Positions 41,357 to 52,108 of a stretch of DNA of 64,000 nt are shown piece after piece. Position 1 is the first letter of the stretch, and each line of letters opens with the position of its first letter. A program made the position numbers and the translations under genes. Source of the stretch: Stentor coeruleus (Eukaryota > Ciliophora > Heterotrichea > Heterotrichida > Stentoridae); NCBI GenBank assembly GCA_001970955.1, contig MPUH01000176.1:26120-90119 (forward strand). Direction: 5' to 3'. The notes below the pieces were generated by a model, which was not told the origin of the DNA, ran no database searches, and saw only the letters and a list, made by a program, of their open reading frames with translations.

Positions 41357-42283
41357 TTATATTTTTAACAATATTGTCAAACTTAGTGAATTTCTTACTT
41401 TTGCGCATGCTTTATATTTCATCCTACATAATTGGGGTGGAAAGTGAGAAAATAGTTTTTCCCTTATTTTGGGAGAGAATATCTCATTCTAATCTTTACC
41501 CTTATTCTGAAATATACATAAAATATGAACCTTTATTATTTATCATATCATTAGTAAAAATTATCATAAGTGCTAATCTAGGCTCATTACTTTCAGAATT
41601 ACTAACATTAGCAAATCCAATTAAATCCTATCTTTAAAATACTCAAAATAATATTTTCAACTTTCTCAACAATTTATTATTAACCTCAGGAATTTTTTTA
41701 AGCCTATGAAGATCTAATTATAACTTATGTAAATAACAAATATAAATCCCTACAAATAAATCTTATATAAGCCAAAAAACACTGAAAATAATACGAAAAA
41801 TATCAAAAGGTAATATTTCGATTTAATCATAAAGAAAAATACATAAACGTACTTAAGCTTCAGGGTCTTTGCTACATCTTAAGACAATTTCAAAAATAAT
41901 TAAATAAAATTACTTTGTGTTTATTTTTCGTTTATTTAATACACACATACAATCTTTAAAAAAAAAAACCTAAACATGTATTATAAACATATTATCTTAT
42001 TTACAAAATTAATCATTTCCAATCATAATTTTAAATTTTTTTTTAGCTTTCAATGATTTCCTATCAAATTTTTATTATTTTCTAATAATCTTAGTATTTT
42101 CATATCTCTACACTAAATACTCTAAATTTATAATATCAGCAAATTTTGTTGATTTTAATATTCACATCATATTATTTTCTAATACTTTCTACTTTAAACT
42201 AACTTCTAATTTTACTAAATATAATCAATTAACCTTATCATTAATTCATATATCAACTTATCTTTAAACTCGTTAAATAAATA
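41357..42283. other. Spacer, 927 bp, between divergent genes
   Basis: The right two thirds are G-poor on the plus strand. A small plus-strand frame at 41374-41637 was not accepted. Nothing else seen. Confidence 0.5.
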
Positions 42284-42907
42284 ATGTTTTCAAAAAGAAG
42301 TAAAATCTATAAACAACTTGAACATGAAATAGTCCTCGAACTCCATAGGGAAGGTGCTAGAAACATAAAACTCAACACAAAATTCCGCATAATTTGCATT
42401 TTATCAATAATTCTGTCAATAATCTCCCCATGGTACTACAAAAACGAATATTGGAGCAATATTTATTTATACATGATATGCACTGACTACATCCCAACAA
42501 ACTGCAAAACTTTTGTAGAACTGTTCAATAATTGCAGTTTATCTTCAGCTTTGTGTTCTGAAATCCAGAAAACAATGCAAGCAGGGTTTGTAGTAATTAT
42601 TTTATTTACTTTATCAATTATTTGTCATCTTGTATCTATGCTAAGTATAAAATCAGCTACTTCAGGGATTCTTTCTTTCAAGTTTTCTATTTTTGTCTAC
42701 TTAGCTTTTATTTTTTACGTTATCGGATTTTTATCCTGGATATTTATTAGTGGTTTTCATATTGGTGAGAATACTGCAATGTATGGTTTGACTGCTGCTT
42801 TTACATCAATTTTTATAGGATTTTTTGTATTAGTGCATTTTCTGACCTTTAGCAAATTTATATTATCCCATTACTCATTACCAGCTTCAGAAATCAGCTT
42901 CAAATGA
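42284..42907 (+). CDS. Four-TM membrane protein, tetraspan/claudin-like layout (207 aa)
   Basis: TM1 (ICILSIILSIISPWYY) is followed by a Cys-containing extracellular loop (CTDYIPTNCKTF, NNCSLSSALCSEIQ), then TM2 to TM4 (VVIILFTLSIICHLVSML, FSIFVYLAFIFYVIGFLSWIF, AFTSIFIGFFVLVHFLTF). Both ends are predicted to be cytosolic. The layout resembles claudin- or tetraspan-type proteins, but no diagnostic motif is present, so family membership is not claimed. It ends with TGA, support for a standard code. Confidence 0.75.
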   Translation: MFSKRSKIYKQLEHEIVLELHREGARNIKLNTKFRIICILSIILSIISPWYYKNEYWSNIYLYMICTDYIPTNCKTFVELFNNCSLSSALCSEIQKTMQAGFVVIILFTLSIICHLVSMLSIKSATSGILSFKFSIFVYLAFIFYVIGFLSWIFISGFHIGENTAMYGLTAAFTSIFIGFFVLVHFLTFSKFILSHYSLPASEISFK

Positions 42908-43305
42908 AAGCGGAGTTTCTGAAAAGATAAATTAGTTTATTTTAAGAAAATTAAAGTAAGTAATGCTTAGAAATAGGAAATAAACTTAAGATTTTATATT
43001 TATTAGATATGAGATAGTACTTATAGTGCAATTTTCTCGAAGGTTGAAAGATTTTAACTAATGAAAAAGGTCCCAACACCTGATTTTTTTAATCTAATTT
43101 TAATGTTAGGCAAAAGAATTGCACTTTTGGCCTGGGACCTGATATAAATTAAAAAATTTCCATCCCAGTCTCATAAACTTTATCAGACTGTTTTACTCAA
43201 GAAAAAAAAGTTTTAAGAATTCAATCAAATCCTATAGAAAACATAAAAAGCCGACTTCAAAATTAAATTCAATTAAAAAATATAAATTTTTTATATAAAA
43301 ATAAA
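42908..43305. other. Spacer, 398 bp, between convergent genes, with inverted repeats
   Basis: Holds the pseudoknot-like arrangement at 43025-43140 (separate entry). Nothing else recognised. Confidence 0.5.
43025..43140. ncRNA. Candidate pseudoknotted RNA element
   Basis: AGTGCAATT (43025-43033) pairs with AATTGCACT (43117-43125), and AGGTCCCA (43068-43075) pairs with TGGGACCT (43133-43140): the two pairings cross. In addition CAAAAG/CTTTTG (43111-43116 and 43124-43129) makes a hairpin whose 7-nt loop AATTGCA is complementary to the upstream TGCAATT. Family unknown; strand undetermined. Confidence 0.3.
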
Positions 43306-43905
43306 CTACGAGCAGCATTTAGAGCTAGGTGGGACTGGTTGGGATAAGGAAATTTGTTCGATTTTCTGAGATGATTGGCGTGAATTTATTTCTCCTGGAA
43401 GTAGTTTATACCCTACACTTTCAAACAATCTTTCAATCCCAACACCTGTCCTAGCAGAAGTTTTTCTATAAAAACCCCCTATCTTTTTAGCAAACCCCCG
43501 AGCTTCTTCTAATTTTACCTCTTCTCTATCTATAAGATCTTCCTTATTCCCAACAACAGCAAAAATTATATCATTATTTCCACTTTCTAAAACAATTTCA
43601 TGCCACTTTCTCAGATGATCAAAAGTATCTTTTTTCGTAATATCATATACAAGTATTGCAACACTAGCTCCTCTACAATACATTTTTGTTAAACTTTGGT
43701 ATCGCTCTTGACCTGCAGTATCCCAGATGTTGAGCTTTATAACTTTTGTTCCTATATAGACTTCTTTAGATTTAAATGAACCTCCTACTGTAGAATCTTG
43801 ATTAGGTTTGAAGGTATTTATGATAAACATGTCAAGAAGACTTGATTTACCAACACCTGTGTCACCGATTAGGACAACTTTAGCTTGATATTCTTCAGAT
43901 TCCAT
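43306..43905 (-). CDS. Rab family small GTPase (199 aa)
   Basis: All G motifs are present: GDTGVGKSS (P-loop), STVGGSF (switch I), WDTAGQERY (switch II), GNKEDL (G4) and TSARTG (G5). The C-terminus SKCCS has the paired cysteines that are geranylgeranylated. The switch I sequence TVGGSF resembles the Rab5/21/22 endosomal branch more than secretory Rabs, which is a tentative subfamily hint. Length is typical. The Gln of AGQE is kept, so normal GTP hydrolysis is expected. Confidence 0.95.
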   Translation of the reverse strand: MESEEYQAKVVLIGDTGVGKSSLLDMFIINTFKPNQDSTVGGSFKSKEVYIGTKVIKLNIWDTAGQERYQSLTKMYCRGASVAILVYDITKKDTFDHLRKWHEIVLESGNNDIIFAVVGNKEDLIDREEVKLEEARGFAKKIGGFYRKTSARTGVGIERLFESVGYKLLPGEINSRQSSQKIEQISLSQPVPPSSKCCS

Positions 43906-44859
43906 TTACATTTATGCTTATTAAATGGTTTATTTAGGTAAGATTTTGTGGGTATAGGCTTTTTTATTGGGTATAGGATTTTAGAATTTGGATTATGCGA
44001 TTTGATAAGTGTTTGAAGGAGGTAAGAGCTTATTGGATAAGTAGATTTTTTTTTTTAGGGTTTTTGATATAGGATAGAGATTTTTTAGAGGTTTAAAATG
44101 ATAGGAATTTCGAAGTGTTAGGATAAGTAATTTGGGGAGTTTATAGAATTTTATTTTTGTGGGGGAGAAGGAAAGAAAATTTGAAGATTAGAATTTAGGT
44201 AAAGATTAAGGTTGAAAATACAAGTCTTGTTTTTATTTAGTTTTTGGATATAAAAGACAAAGCTGGGCTATTTTACATAATGTTATTTGTAGAAGTTCTT
44301 GTAGAGTTTTAAGTAGATTTAATATTATATAAAAAATATTGTTTTTAGTTAATAATAAGAATCCATTGAGTACCCATATATAATTTTCACCAATATCATA
44401 AAAAATCTAATTACCTTCACAGATTCATATAATCCTATCACTATTTCACCCAAAAAAATATACTCTTCTACCATAATATTCTACCATAATATTCTACAAT
44501 ATCATATAAACCCAGCATCCAGCCTTTATATCCCCTAAAAACAATATTTTTCTTATCAAAAACCTACATCCTTAAACCCTTTTCCTCTTAAATACTTCAA
44601 AAAACCTTCACATCCAAACCTATAATCCTCATTTTAACCCCAAACCTATCTTCTGTGTTCCTTTTTTTTTCTAATAATTATTAAATCAACAAATTTACCC
44701 TTTAAAAACCTATTCTAACATCCAAAACTCATCTAATTAATCTTTAACCCAACGCTAATTTATCTTAGAAAACCACAACACCCATATCAGAAAACCCCAA
44801 AAAAAAAAATCTATTACTCAGCACCTAAATATGATTTTTCTCATAAGATAATCAAGAAA
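43906..44859. other. Spacer, 954 bp, between divergent genes
   Basis: 43906-44320 is G/T-rich and C-poor; 44380-44859 is A/C-rich and G-poor, with the switch near 44340. No other feature seen. Confidence 0.5.
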
Positions 44860-45840
44860 ATGACATATAAAATAATGAAAAAGAATGGATTTCAAAGACC
44901 TTTCCACAAACTTCAAATAGTATCATGGGTTTATATGCTTTTTATGATTGGTATTTACGGTTTTTTGGTGTTGCCACTTTTTCCTTATCAGATAAAAGTT
45001 ATTGTAAGTATGTTTTTTACTTGCAATTTGATAATGATTATTGTACTTGGTTTCATTTGCACGCTTATAGACCCTACTGATCCGGCTGTAAAAGAAGCTA
45101 AAAGAGCTGAAATATTATCGTAAAGGTTATGCAGAAAGTCAATGGATTTAAAAAAATACCCGAAAATTTGTAAAGTTTGTAAATTTCATGTTAATATGGA
45201 TACTAAACATTGTAGGGACTGTGATAGGTGTGTTTTGCATTTTGACCATCATTGTAAGTGGCTGAATAACTGTATTGGGGTTAAGAATTATAAAATTTAT
45301 GTCCATTTGCTTGTATTTTTCGAGCTTTTCAACATACTGATTGTAATAACTGGGGCATTTATTTTATCAGGGATTATCGAGAAGAACTCATTTTACGACA
45401 GACTTAATGAAAAACTTAAAATGACCAGTATTGCTAAAGGAACTTATATGGCTTTATTAGTAATAATGGATATTCTTGCTTTGATAGTTTCTATAGCCAA
45501 CAGTCAGCTTTTGATTTTCCATGGTTTTTTAGCATATAAAAAGAAAACAACTTATGAATATATACTTGAACAAAGAAAGAAAGAAAGTAAATACAAAATT
45601 TCGACTGTGAAAATAATAAACGAAAGAGAAGCTATTGAAGAAGTTCCTTTAGAAGAAATATTTGAACCTTATATTGAAAACCCACAATACAATTATAAAA
45701 ACCAGATAGAAAATAACCCAGATCGCTCACAAAATTATAATCCTCGTGTTCAACCTGAAAATATTAGCCCACCTTCAAATGAAAATGCTCCTTGTTGTGA
45801 TAATCAAGACCCAGTTGATGCTTCAAGCAAAATTGTGTAA
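44860..45840 (+). CDS. DHHC-type protein S-acyltransferase (321 aa)
   Basis: The cysteine-rich domain CKVCKFHVNMDTKHCRDCDRC leads to the catalytic DHHCKWLNNCIG (DHHC). Four TM helices, two before and two after the DHHC domain, match the usual topology. The first two are in exon 1, and exon 2 begins just before the zinc-binding domain; a 15-nt intron (45120-45134) joins EILS to KSMDLKKYP. The C-terminal tail is polar and Pro/Asn-rich and ends with CCDN plus an acidic stretch. DHHC enzymes palmitoylate membrane proteins at ER, Golgi or plasma membrane. Substrate unknown. Confidence 0.95.
45120..45134 (+). other. 15-nt intron, DHHC gene
   Basis: GTAAAGGTTATGCAG. Contains an in-frame TAA. Removal joins the N-terminal membrane helices to the DHHC domain. 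Confidence 0.96.
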
Positions 45841-46000
45841 CAATTTCCAATTTATTAATCTTTAATTATAAATTGATTAAAATAAAATATTTGACATAAC
45901 AACTTTTTACCTCAAAAAACTCGATTTTCCTTCTTATTTAATTTTTCCTTTTAAAACTCATGGGCAAATTTTTATTTTTATTCATATTTTTTATATTTAC

Positions 46001-47158
46001 ATGGAAAATCTTACCGAAAGTCTGTTAAAACAACAAGTCGAATTTTTGCATACTGAACTAGAACAAACCAAACAAAAAGCTCTTAACCATCATAAATTAA
46101 ATGAATCCCTAATGTCGATATTAGGCAAAAACGATGAAACTTTAATAAATGTAATCCCTATCTAGTCACAAATGGTCAAAGAGCTTCAAAAAACTACAGA
46201 ACTTCAACGTAAAGAAATTCAAGACCTAAAACTTCGACACAAAGACCAAATCCTTGACTCGGAAAAGGAAAAAAACTTAATTTTACTAAACCAAAGGGAA
46301 TTAGAATTTGAAGTTAAACAACAAAAAATGACCTTCGAAGCTGAAAAACTAGAGTTTTTCAATAAACTCCAAAAACTTGAAGCTGAAAAAACTCTTTTAA
46401 TAAAAGAAAAAAAATCATATGAAAACAATTTAAACCAGATACAAAATTTACAAAACTATCAATTTGAAAGAAAAGTTAAAGAGTTACAAAATGAAATCGA
46501 TTCACTTAAAAATGAACATGAAAAAGAGTTAAAAAAAATAAAAGAAGATTCTGAAGAGTCTTTACAAGAACTGAAAAAAGCTTATGATATAGAGACAGGA
46601 ATACAAAAACAGACGATTTTAGAGCTTCAAGGGAAAGTTAAAGGGTATAATATAGATATAAAAAGGATCAAAGAGAAAAATAATGCCCAAATCCTAAGGA
46701 TTCAAGTGGAAAAACTGGAAAACTCGGTTGATTATTATAAAAGTTTATCTTTAGGTGGTTCACAAAGGGTTTCTAATGAGAGAGATGATTTCAGGTCGAT
46801 TTGCTCTGATGCTTTAGGGTCAAAGGATTCAATAACAAGGTCAGGAAGGAGTTTTTTTGGAATAAATGAAGATTTTGATGTTTTTCAAAAGAAACTCCAA
46901 GGACAAGAAGAGAAATTTACACAGAAAATTGATAATTTACATAGAGAACTTAAGAAAAATAAGGAAGATAAGGATTTAATGGAAAATAATTTGAAGAACG
47001 AAATCAAGTTTCTTATAGGGAAATTACTCAAAGCAAAAAGTAAACTGACGGCAGAAGGAGAATTGACTGGGTTGATTAGAAGGGAAAGTATGGTTAAGTG
47101 TACTGGTGATAGTCAGAAGTATGGAAAAGATAGGATACCATCTTGGAGACGAGTATAA
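46001..47158 (+). CDS. Long coiled-coil protein (380 aa)
   Basis: The ATG at 46001 opens MENLTESLLKQQVEFLHTEL; the 15-nt intron at 46151-46165 is needed to reach the rest of the protein. From about residue 50 to 250 it is an almost continuous heptad coiled coil rich in Lys, Glu and Leu. A Ser/Gly-rich break at about 250-285 (SFFGINEDFDVF) is followed by a second coil and a basic tail (GKDRIPSWRRV). No family is recognised; a cytoskeletal or scaffold role is a guess. Confidence 0.75.
46151..46165 (+). other. 15-nt intron, coiled-coil gene
   Basis: GTAATCCCTATCTAG. Ends in an in-frame TAG. Removal joins DETLIN to SQMVKEL. Confidence 0.93.
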
Positions 47159-47513
47159 GATAAGGTGAGAAATATCTCATGTATTTTATTAGAGATTTTG
47201 AATTAATTTTCTATTTTTGATATATTATGGGTGTTAGTTTTTCAGATAAAGATTTAAGTAGATTAAAAAATGGGGCTTCTATTTTTGAGTTAGTTTTGCG
47301 TGTAGATAATTATGTGGTTAGGTTAAAAAAATATACTAATTTGATTTAATATGATTGAAAATAATTGTAAAGCGGATGAGTTTCGATAATAAATTTAGTA
47401 TGTGAAGAGGACTGATGGAATATACACGTATATTCTAAAGATAATATTAGTAAATAAACAATATTAAGGCAAAATAAAACTTATATTCTAATAGCAAAGT
47501 TAAATTTCATTAT
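47159..47513. other. Spacer, 355 bp, between convergent genes
   Basis: Left part T/G-rich and C-poor. No recognised element. Confidence 0.45.
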
Positions 47514-47819
47514 TTAATTTTCCCACTCGTATGGGTTTCGTAGTCTAGGCTGGAAAAAACTAAAGAAAAAATAATAACTGCATGCTGTGGGGGTCAGAAG
47601 CAACATAGAAAAAATCCAATAAGGTATAACTTCACCGATTTCACCTGTTTTGTTGTAAACATTAAAGCCCATACCACAAACAAAGAGTAAAAGGGCTGAA
47701 AGAATAATCATAATGGCAAATCTTCGATAAGGAAACCAATAATTTTTTTCAATTTCTTCGGTTTCTAGGTGTTCCATGTCGGGAGGAACTAAGATTTCTG
47801 GTTCTGGATCGTTTTTCAT
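47514..47819 (-). CDS. Small two-TM membrane protein (101 aa)
   Basis: Acidic N-terminus, then two hydrophobic helices (FAIMIILSALLLFVCGMGF and IPYWIFSMLLLTPTACSYYFFF) and a short tail NPYEWEN. Size and layout recall the TMEM230/TMEM134 group, where a similar IP...P.YY segment forms the second helix. The resemblance is suggestive only. Both termini are predicted to be cytosolic. Confidence 0.6.
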   Translation of the reverse strand: MKNDPEPEILVPPDMEHLETEEIEKNYWFPYRRFAIMIILSALLLFVCGMGFNVYNKTGEIGEVIPYWIFSMLLLTPTACSYYFFFSFFQPRLRNPYEWEN

Positions 47820-48274
47820 ATTTAATTATCTATTATTATAGATTTTATCTTTATTTGTTAAAGCTTATAGATTAAAATCAGTTAGTACTTATTTTCTTAA
47901 CACAAATAATACATTTCCTTCAATTATCATAGATAAAAAAACATAATATTTTTTTAGTTATACACAAAAAAGCTCATAGCAAATCAATCTATTAAACCAA
48001 TTACAAAAATATCACCAAATCCTGTTTCAAATTAACATAATACCAAAAACCATATAAAAAACCTTAAACCCACTTACATGGAACAAAATTCTTAATTAAA
48101 TCATAAAAACTCTACACCAAACCTTTTTATTGTATAAAAAGCCTAATAATAATACCATCACACCAACTAAAAAATACTCTTATTTTAACATACATAAAAA
48201 ACAGCCCATCAAATTCCCACTTAACCAAAATATCTTCAATAAAGCATACAACTTTTAATTCATATAAAACGGAT
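47820..48274. other. Spacer, 455 bp, G-poor 5' flank
   Basis: Between divergent genes. A/C/T-rich with few G on the plus strand upstream of 48275. No distinct element. Confidence 0.45.
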
Positions 48275-51200
48275 ATGATAATGCTGTTATCTTTACTAAC
48301 CCTAGCTCAAGGGACTAGTCTACGTTCTACTATTAGTCAGTTAGAACTAGGTAATTTTTATACAGAACCAGCCCTTCCAGATGCCTCTTATACAGCTTAT
48401 GATTGTTCAAACACTGAAACTAGAAGCGTAAGAGAAGTCTGCATGCTCTGTGGTGCTGACCTAGCTTATACAATCTCAGACCCAGATGTCGCTTATCTTG
48501 AAGGTTATTACGAAGAAGATAAAGCACGCATTGAACCAATCCTATATGATTTCAGTGAGAATCTTCCTGTGGCACATCAATATTCTGTTGCTATTAATGA
48601 TACTCATGTCTGTTTAAGTGCCTCTGATTTCGTTAATGAAGTTGATACTGAAGAAGCTTTGATGTATTTTGCTGGAGTTGAAGAGCTCGATATGAATATT
48701 CCTGAGATTTTTTTGGAAGCTAAATTAACTTTGTCTTTTGTATCGATTAGAAGTAATGGGACGATTTATGATTACTATGCTATTGAACATAATACTTTTA
48801 CTGTTTTTCAGGCTAGTGATGCCGTTGTTTTAGAGCTCATGTACGTTTATAATTTTTTTGAAAACAGTGAAGGGAAGTATTTGTTTGAAGGGGAGGCTGT
48901 GTTGCTGATGGAAGGGTTTTGGTTTTTTATATATACGGATTATGAAAGGAAGATGTGGGAAGATTTCTCAGTAGAACTTAGAGTAGAGGAGGCTTTCCCA
49001 GTGATTGAAATGGCTGAGCTACTTGACCCTGATGCAAACTGCGCATCACTAGTCCCACCCCGGGGTATATCTTCACTTGCCGATTTCTCCGTGACGAAAG
49101 TGACCCTTGATTACACTTACAGTTCAGAACAAGAAACTATGGTCTTAGACTATGAAAAACTTTATTTCTACCCTCCAGACTTTGCAATTGCTCCAAACAT
49201 TCTCTTAACCAACATAACAGGAGTAGTGCTCATAGAATTCATCATTGACCTTTGCGGTTATGAAGTTATCGGTTATTGGGACTATCTAGACTATGAAATC
49301 CTCTTAACTGTTTATGACAATAACATAACCTCACATATGGAAGCAAATGGTTATTTTCTTAATATCGACTATATATCAGTTGAAGAAGTAAGTGAAAATT
49401 TCTTCAATCCTCTTTTCCCTGATGAAGCTCAAATGTTCCCAGAATTCATCCCAAGTGACCCAAGTATTTTATCTAGTATGAAAACAAGAAATATTACAAA
49501 TCCTCATATTCAACTATTTTTTGAACCTGATACAAGCTATAATATTTATAGTGATTATGAAGGAATAAGTGTTGAAGCAATATCTTCACGTTTAGATGGG
49601 ATTATTCAAACTGTAGTCCATACTTATAATAAAGGTCCTGGGGTATTAAAAGATATAGGCTATGAAAGGGTTCAAAATGATGTAACTTTTGCTAGTTCTG
49701 ATATTGATATAGAAAAATATTTTACTATGAAATCCATGTTAGATGTAGATAGAGTATTTTGGAAGACTGGGGTTAATATTGAAATCACTGTTGAATTTAA
49801 TGATTTTTGTCCTAACAACGCATTTTGTGGCCTTTTACAAAGATATGCTGTAGATGAAGGACAGGAATTAATGTATTTATCTGGATATATAGTAAATGAA
49901 ACTGTGACAGTAGAGAAATCTGTTAGGGATATTGAGCTAAGTAATGAAGTTGATTTTCAAGAAGTTGGCTTAGGTATGGAATACTCTGAATATGGCCATT
50001 TACCAATTTTTATCGGTGCTTTTTTCTTAGAAGTTGACCAGTTTACAGTATTACGTTTTGAAGGGACTATAAGCCAAGATCCTGATGGTAAATCCGCATT
50101 GTTAGAAAGCCAAAGTTATCAAGTCTGGATCAAAGCTTATGAAGTCGAACTGCTCACAATGGCTGGTTTTTCTTTAAAAGGGAATCTTACTGAAGAAGGG
50201 GAAGTTATAAGTTCAACCACTTTAGCTAGTGCTTTTGTTGGAGATAATTGCTTTGATGGTGTTAGTTTTAATCCTGAATGTTTATCATCAAGTGCTGAGT
50301 TGTTATTAGATTTTTCAGATTATACACTGAATACTTTTAGTTTGTATTTCCCAAATATCACAAATATTGATTTTTATAATTATATACTTGGGTTTACATA
50401 TGAAAATATAGAAGAAATACCTTTACCTATGGCATGTTTAGAGTTACCTGCTGGGATTTTTATTGATTATCAGTATAATGGGGAGTTTTCATTAGCTGGT
50501 GGGATTATGTTTAGTGGGATTTATGGACAAGCAACAGGAGAATTTGCTAAAATCGGTTCAGGGACTATGAGTCTTGAAGTTTTATTAGACGATTTCTATT
50601 TCGCCCATGAAAATGCAAGGATGAAAACCCCTGTAGGAACATTAAGTGTTGATAGAGAAAACGCTTTTTCACTTGGTAGTATATCAGGACCGATTTTCAT
50701 ATGGAATCTAAACACTGATATCAGTATAGAAATTTCCGATACTTTTGAAACCAACTTCGAAGGAAATGTGTATCAAAGCATTTATAATTACCACATTAAT
50801 CTTATTGGTACAGGTAATTCTAAAATCACAGAAGCGTTATTTGCTTTAAGTTTATCATTAGAAACTGCAACTCTAATTGCCCAAGAAAATGATTTAAGAG
50901 CTAAACTTAATGCTTGGAGATACAGTGGTCTTGATGTTGTTGAAGGTGCTGAGAAAAAAATGCAAGAATATACAAAAGAACTTGGTATGTTAGCAGCAAA
51001 ACAATGTGATCCTGAACTTATATGCCCAACAACAATATATTGTACTGATATTCTACAAGAAGTATGTACAGAAAATCCAATAGTCCAAGAATGTTTAGGA
51101 ACTTATGGTTGTAAAAATGTTGAACTTGTTTGCACCCAAACCGAAATTTTATGTATAAAAGCTGATCCTGAATGTAAAGAACAATGTGAATGTTTAAGTA

Positions 51201-51778
51201 CATTAGAAGTATGCAAAAAATGGACAAGTCAATGTTTAGAATTATCAGATGAATGCAAGGATTTAGTTATTGTTAAAGATAAAGAAACATGTTTGAAGAC
51301 AATATCTACATGTCTGAAAGAAGAAGATATTGAAATTGATTGTAAAAATAATTGCAATTGGAATAAAGAGGTTTATGATATTGCATTGGATATGTATGAG
51401 ATTTTCAGATCAGCTTTTAATGAGACTCAAGAGGAATTGAAAGGGTTTAAAGAGATGGATCAGTTAATGTCGGATAGATTGGATTTGGCGGAAATGGCGA
51501 AAATTGAAAGGATTTTAACTAGGAGGGAATTGAGTGAAAGTGGAATTGGCCCTTATGATCTTGAGTTTGAACTGGAGTTTAGAGTGGTTTCGATTGCAAC
51601 TTCGCAGTTTGAAGATTTTGTCGCTCAGATTAAGTGGAATTTTTATGATGATAATGCTAATCAAGAATCAGTTATGAGGAAAGCGAAAGCGATTATTATT
51701 GAAAATAGCGCAGGAACGTTGACTAGTGATCTGAATACTAAGTCTTCGAAGGAAATATTAGAAGAAAATATAGTTTAA
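48275..51778 (+). CDS. Large secreted acidic protein with a Cys-rich region (1167 aa)
   Basis: MIMLLSLLTLAQG is a good signal peptide, with cleavage probably near residue 13-16. No later TM helix or lipid-anchor signal is evident, so it is likely secreted or lumenal. The first 870 residues are acidic, Tyr-rich and beta-like, with scattered cysteines and a few Asn glycosylation sites. Residues about 905-1035 form a dense Cys cluster (for example CPTTIYCTDILQEVC, CKEQCECLSTLEVC, CLELSDECKD). The end is helical. I do not recognise the family; it may be a surface-coat or secretory-granule protein, which is speculation. No intron consensus was found in 3.5 kb. Confidence 0.75.
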   Translation: MIMLLSLLTLAQGTSLRSTISQLELGNFYTEPALPDASYTAYDCSNTETRSVREVCMLCGADLAYTISDPDVAYLEGYYEEDKARIEPILYDFSENLPVAHQYSVAINDTHVCLSASDFVNEVDTEEALMYFAGVEELDMNIPEIFLEAKLTLSFVSIRSNGTIYDYYAIEHNTFTVFQASDAVVLELMYVYNFFENSEGKYLFEGEAVLLMEGFWFFIYTDYERKMWEDFSVELRVEEAFPVIEMAELLDPDANCASLVPPRGISSLADFSVTKVTLDYTYSSEQETMVLDYEKLYFYPPDFAIAPNILLTNITGVVLIEFIIDLCGYEVIGYWDYLDYEILLTVYDNNITSHMEANGYFLNIDYISVEEVSENFFNPLFPDEAQMFPEFIPSDPSILSSMKTRNITNPHIQLFFEPDTSYNIYSDYEGISVEAISSRLDGIIQTVVHTYNKGPGVLKDIGYERVQNDVTFASSDIDIEKYFTMKSMLDVDRVFWKTGVNIEITVEFNDFCPNNAFCGLLQRYAVDEGQELMYLSGYIVNETVTVEKSVRDIELSNEVDFQEVGLGMEYSEYGHLPIFIGAFFLEVDQFTVLRFEGTISQDPDGKSALLESQSYQVWIKAYEVELLTMAGFSLKGNLTEEGEVISSTTLASAFVGDNCFDGVSFNPECLSSSAELLLDFSDYTLNTFSLYFPNITNIDFYNYILGFTYENIEEIPLPMACLELPAGIFIDYQYNGEFSLAGGIMFSGIYGQATGEFAKIGSGTMSLEVLLDDFYFAHENARMKTPVGTLSVDRENAFSLGSISGPIFIWNLNTDISIEISDTFETNFEGNVYQSIYNYHINLIGTGNSKITEALFALSLSLETATLIAQENDLRAKLNAWRYSGLDVVEGAEKKMQEYTKELGMLAAKQCDPELICPTTIYCTDILQEVCTENPIVQECLGTYGCKNVELVCTQTEILCIKADPECKEQCECLSTLEVCKKWTSQCLELSDECKDLVIVKDKETCLKTISTCLKEEDIEIDCKNNCNWNKEVYDIALDMYEIFRSAFNETQEELKGFKEMDQLMSDRLDLAEMAKIERILTRRELSESGIGPYDLEFELEFRVVSIATSQFEDFVAQIKWNFYDDNANQESVMRKAKAIIIENSAGTLTSDLNTKSSKEILEENIV

Positions 51779-52108
51779 TTAACTTTCAAATATAAAAATT
51801 TAGCCTTTTGGATGATGTTTTTAAGATTTTAGTGTTGGAGATGGTTTATTTTGAGGATTTTAAATGGTCATATAGATTTTGATAGGAAATACGAATTTTT
51901 TTTATGTGTCTTGGAAATAGTGTGAATTTTTATGTCGACTCGAAACTATTGTTTAGGTTGTGTTAATAATTAACAGAAATTCAATTTATCTTTACTTTAA
52001 TCACCATTTAATTCCCTAATTTTTTTATTTTTAGCCAATCTATTCATCAAACCTCTAATTTTTTCTAATATACTATTAATCAAACTTGTATTATTTATTA
52101 ATCTAACT
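51779..52108. other. Spacer, 330 bp, between convergent genes
   Basis: Left part C-poor, right part G-poor. Nothing else. Confidence 0.45.

Noticed and set aside
41374-41637. Plus-strand 87-aa frame next to the rhomboid-like B start
   Set aside because: AT-rich, low-complexity translation, inside a divergent promoter region, with no recognisable motif and no codon pattern like the neighbours.
47040-47054. GTAAACTGACGGCAG as an intron in the coiled-coil gene
   Set aside because: Positions 9-10 are AC rather than TA, and the coil reads on smoothly through it.
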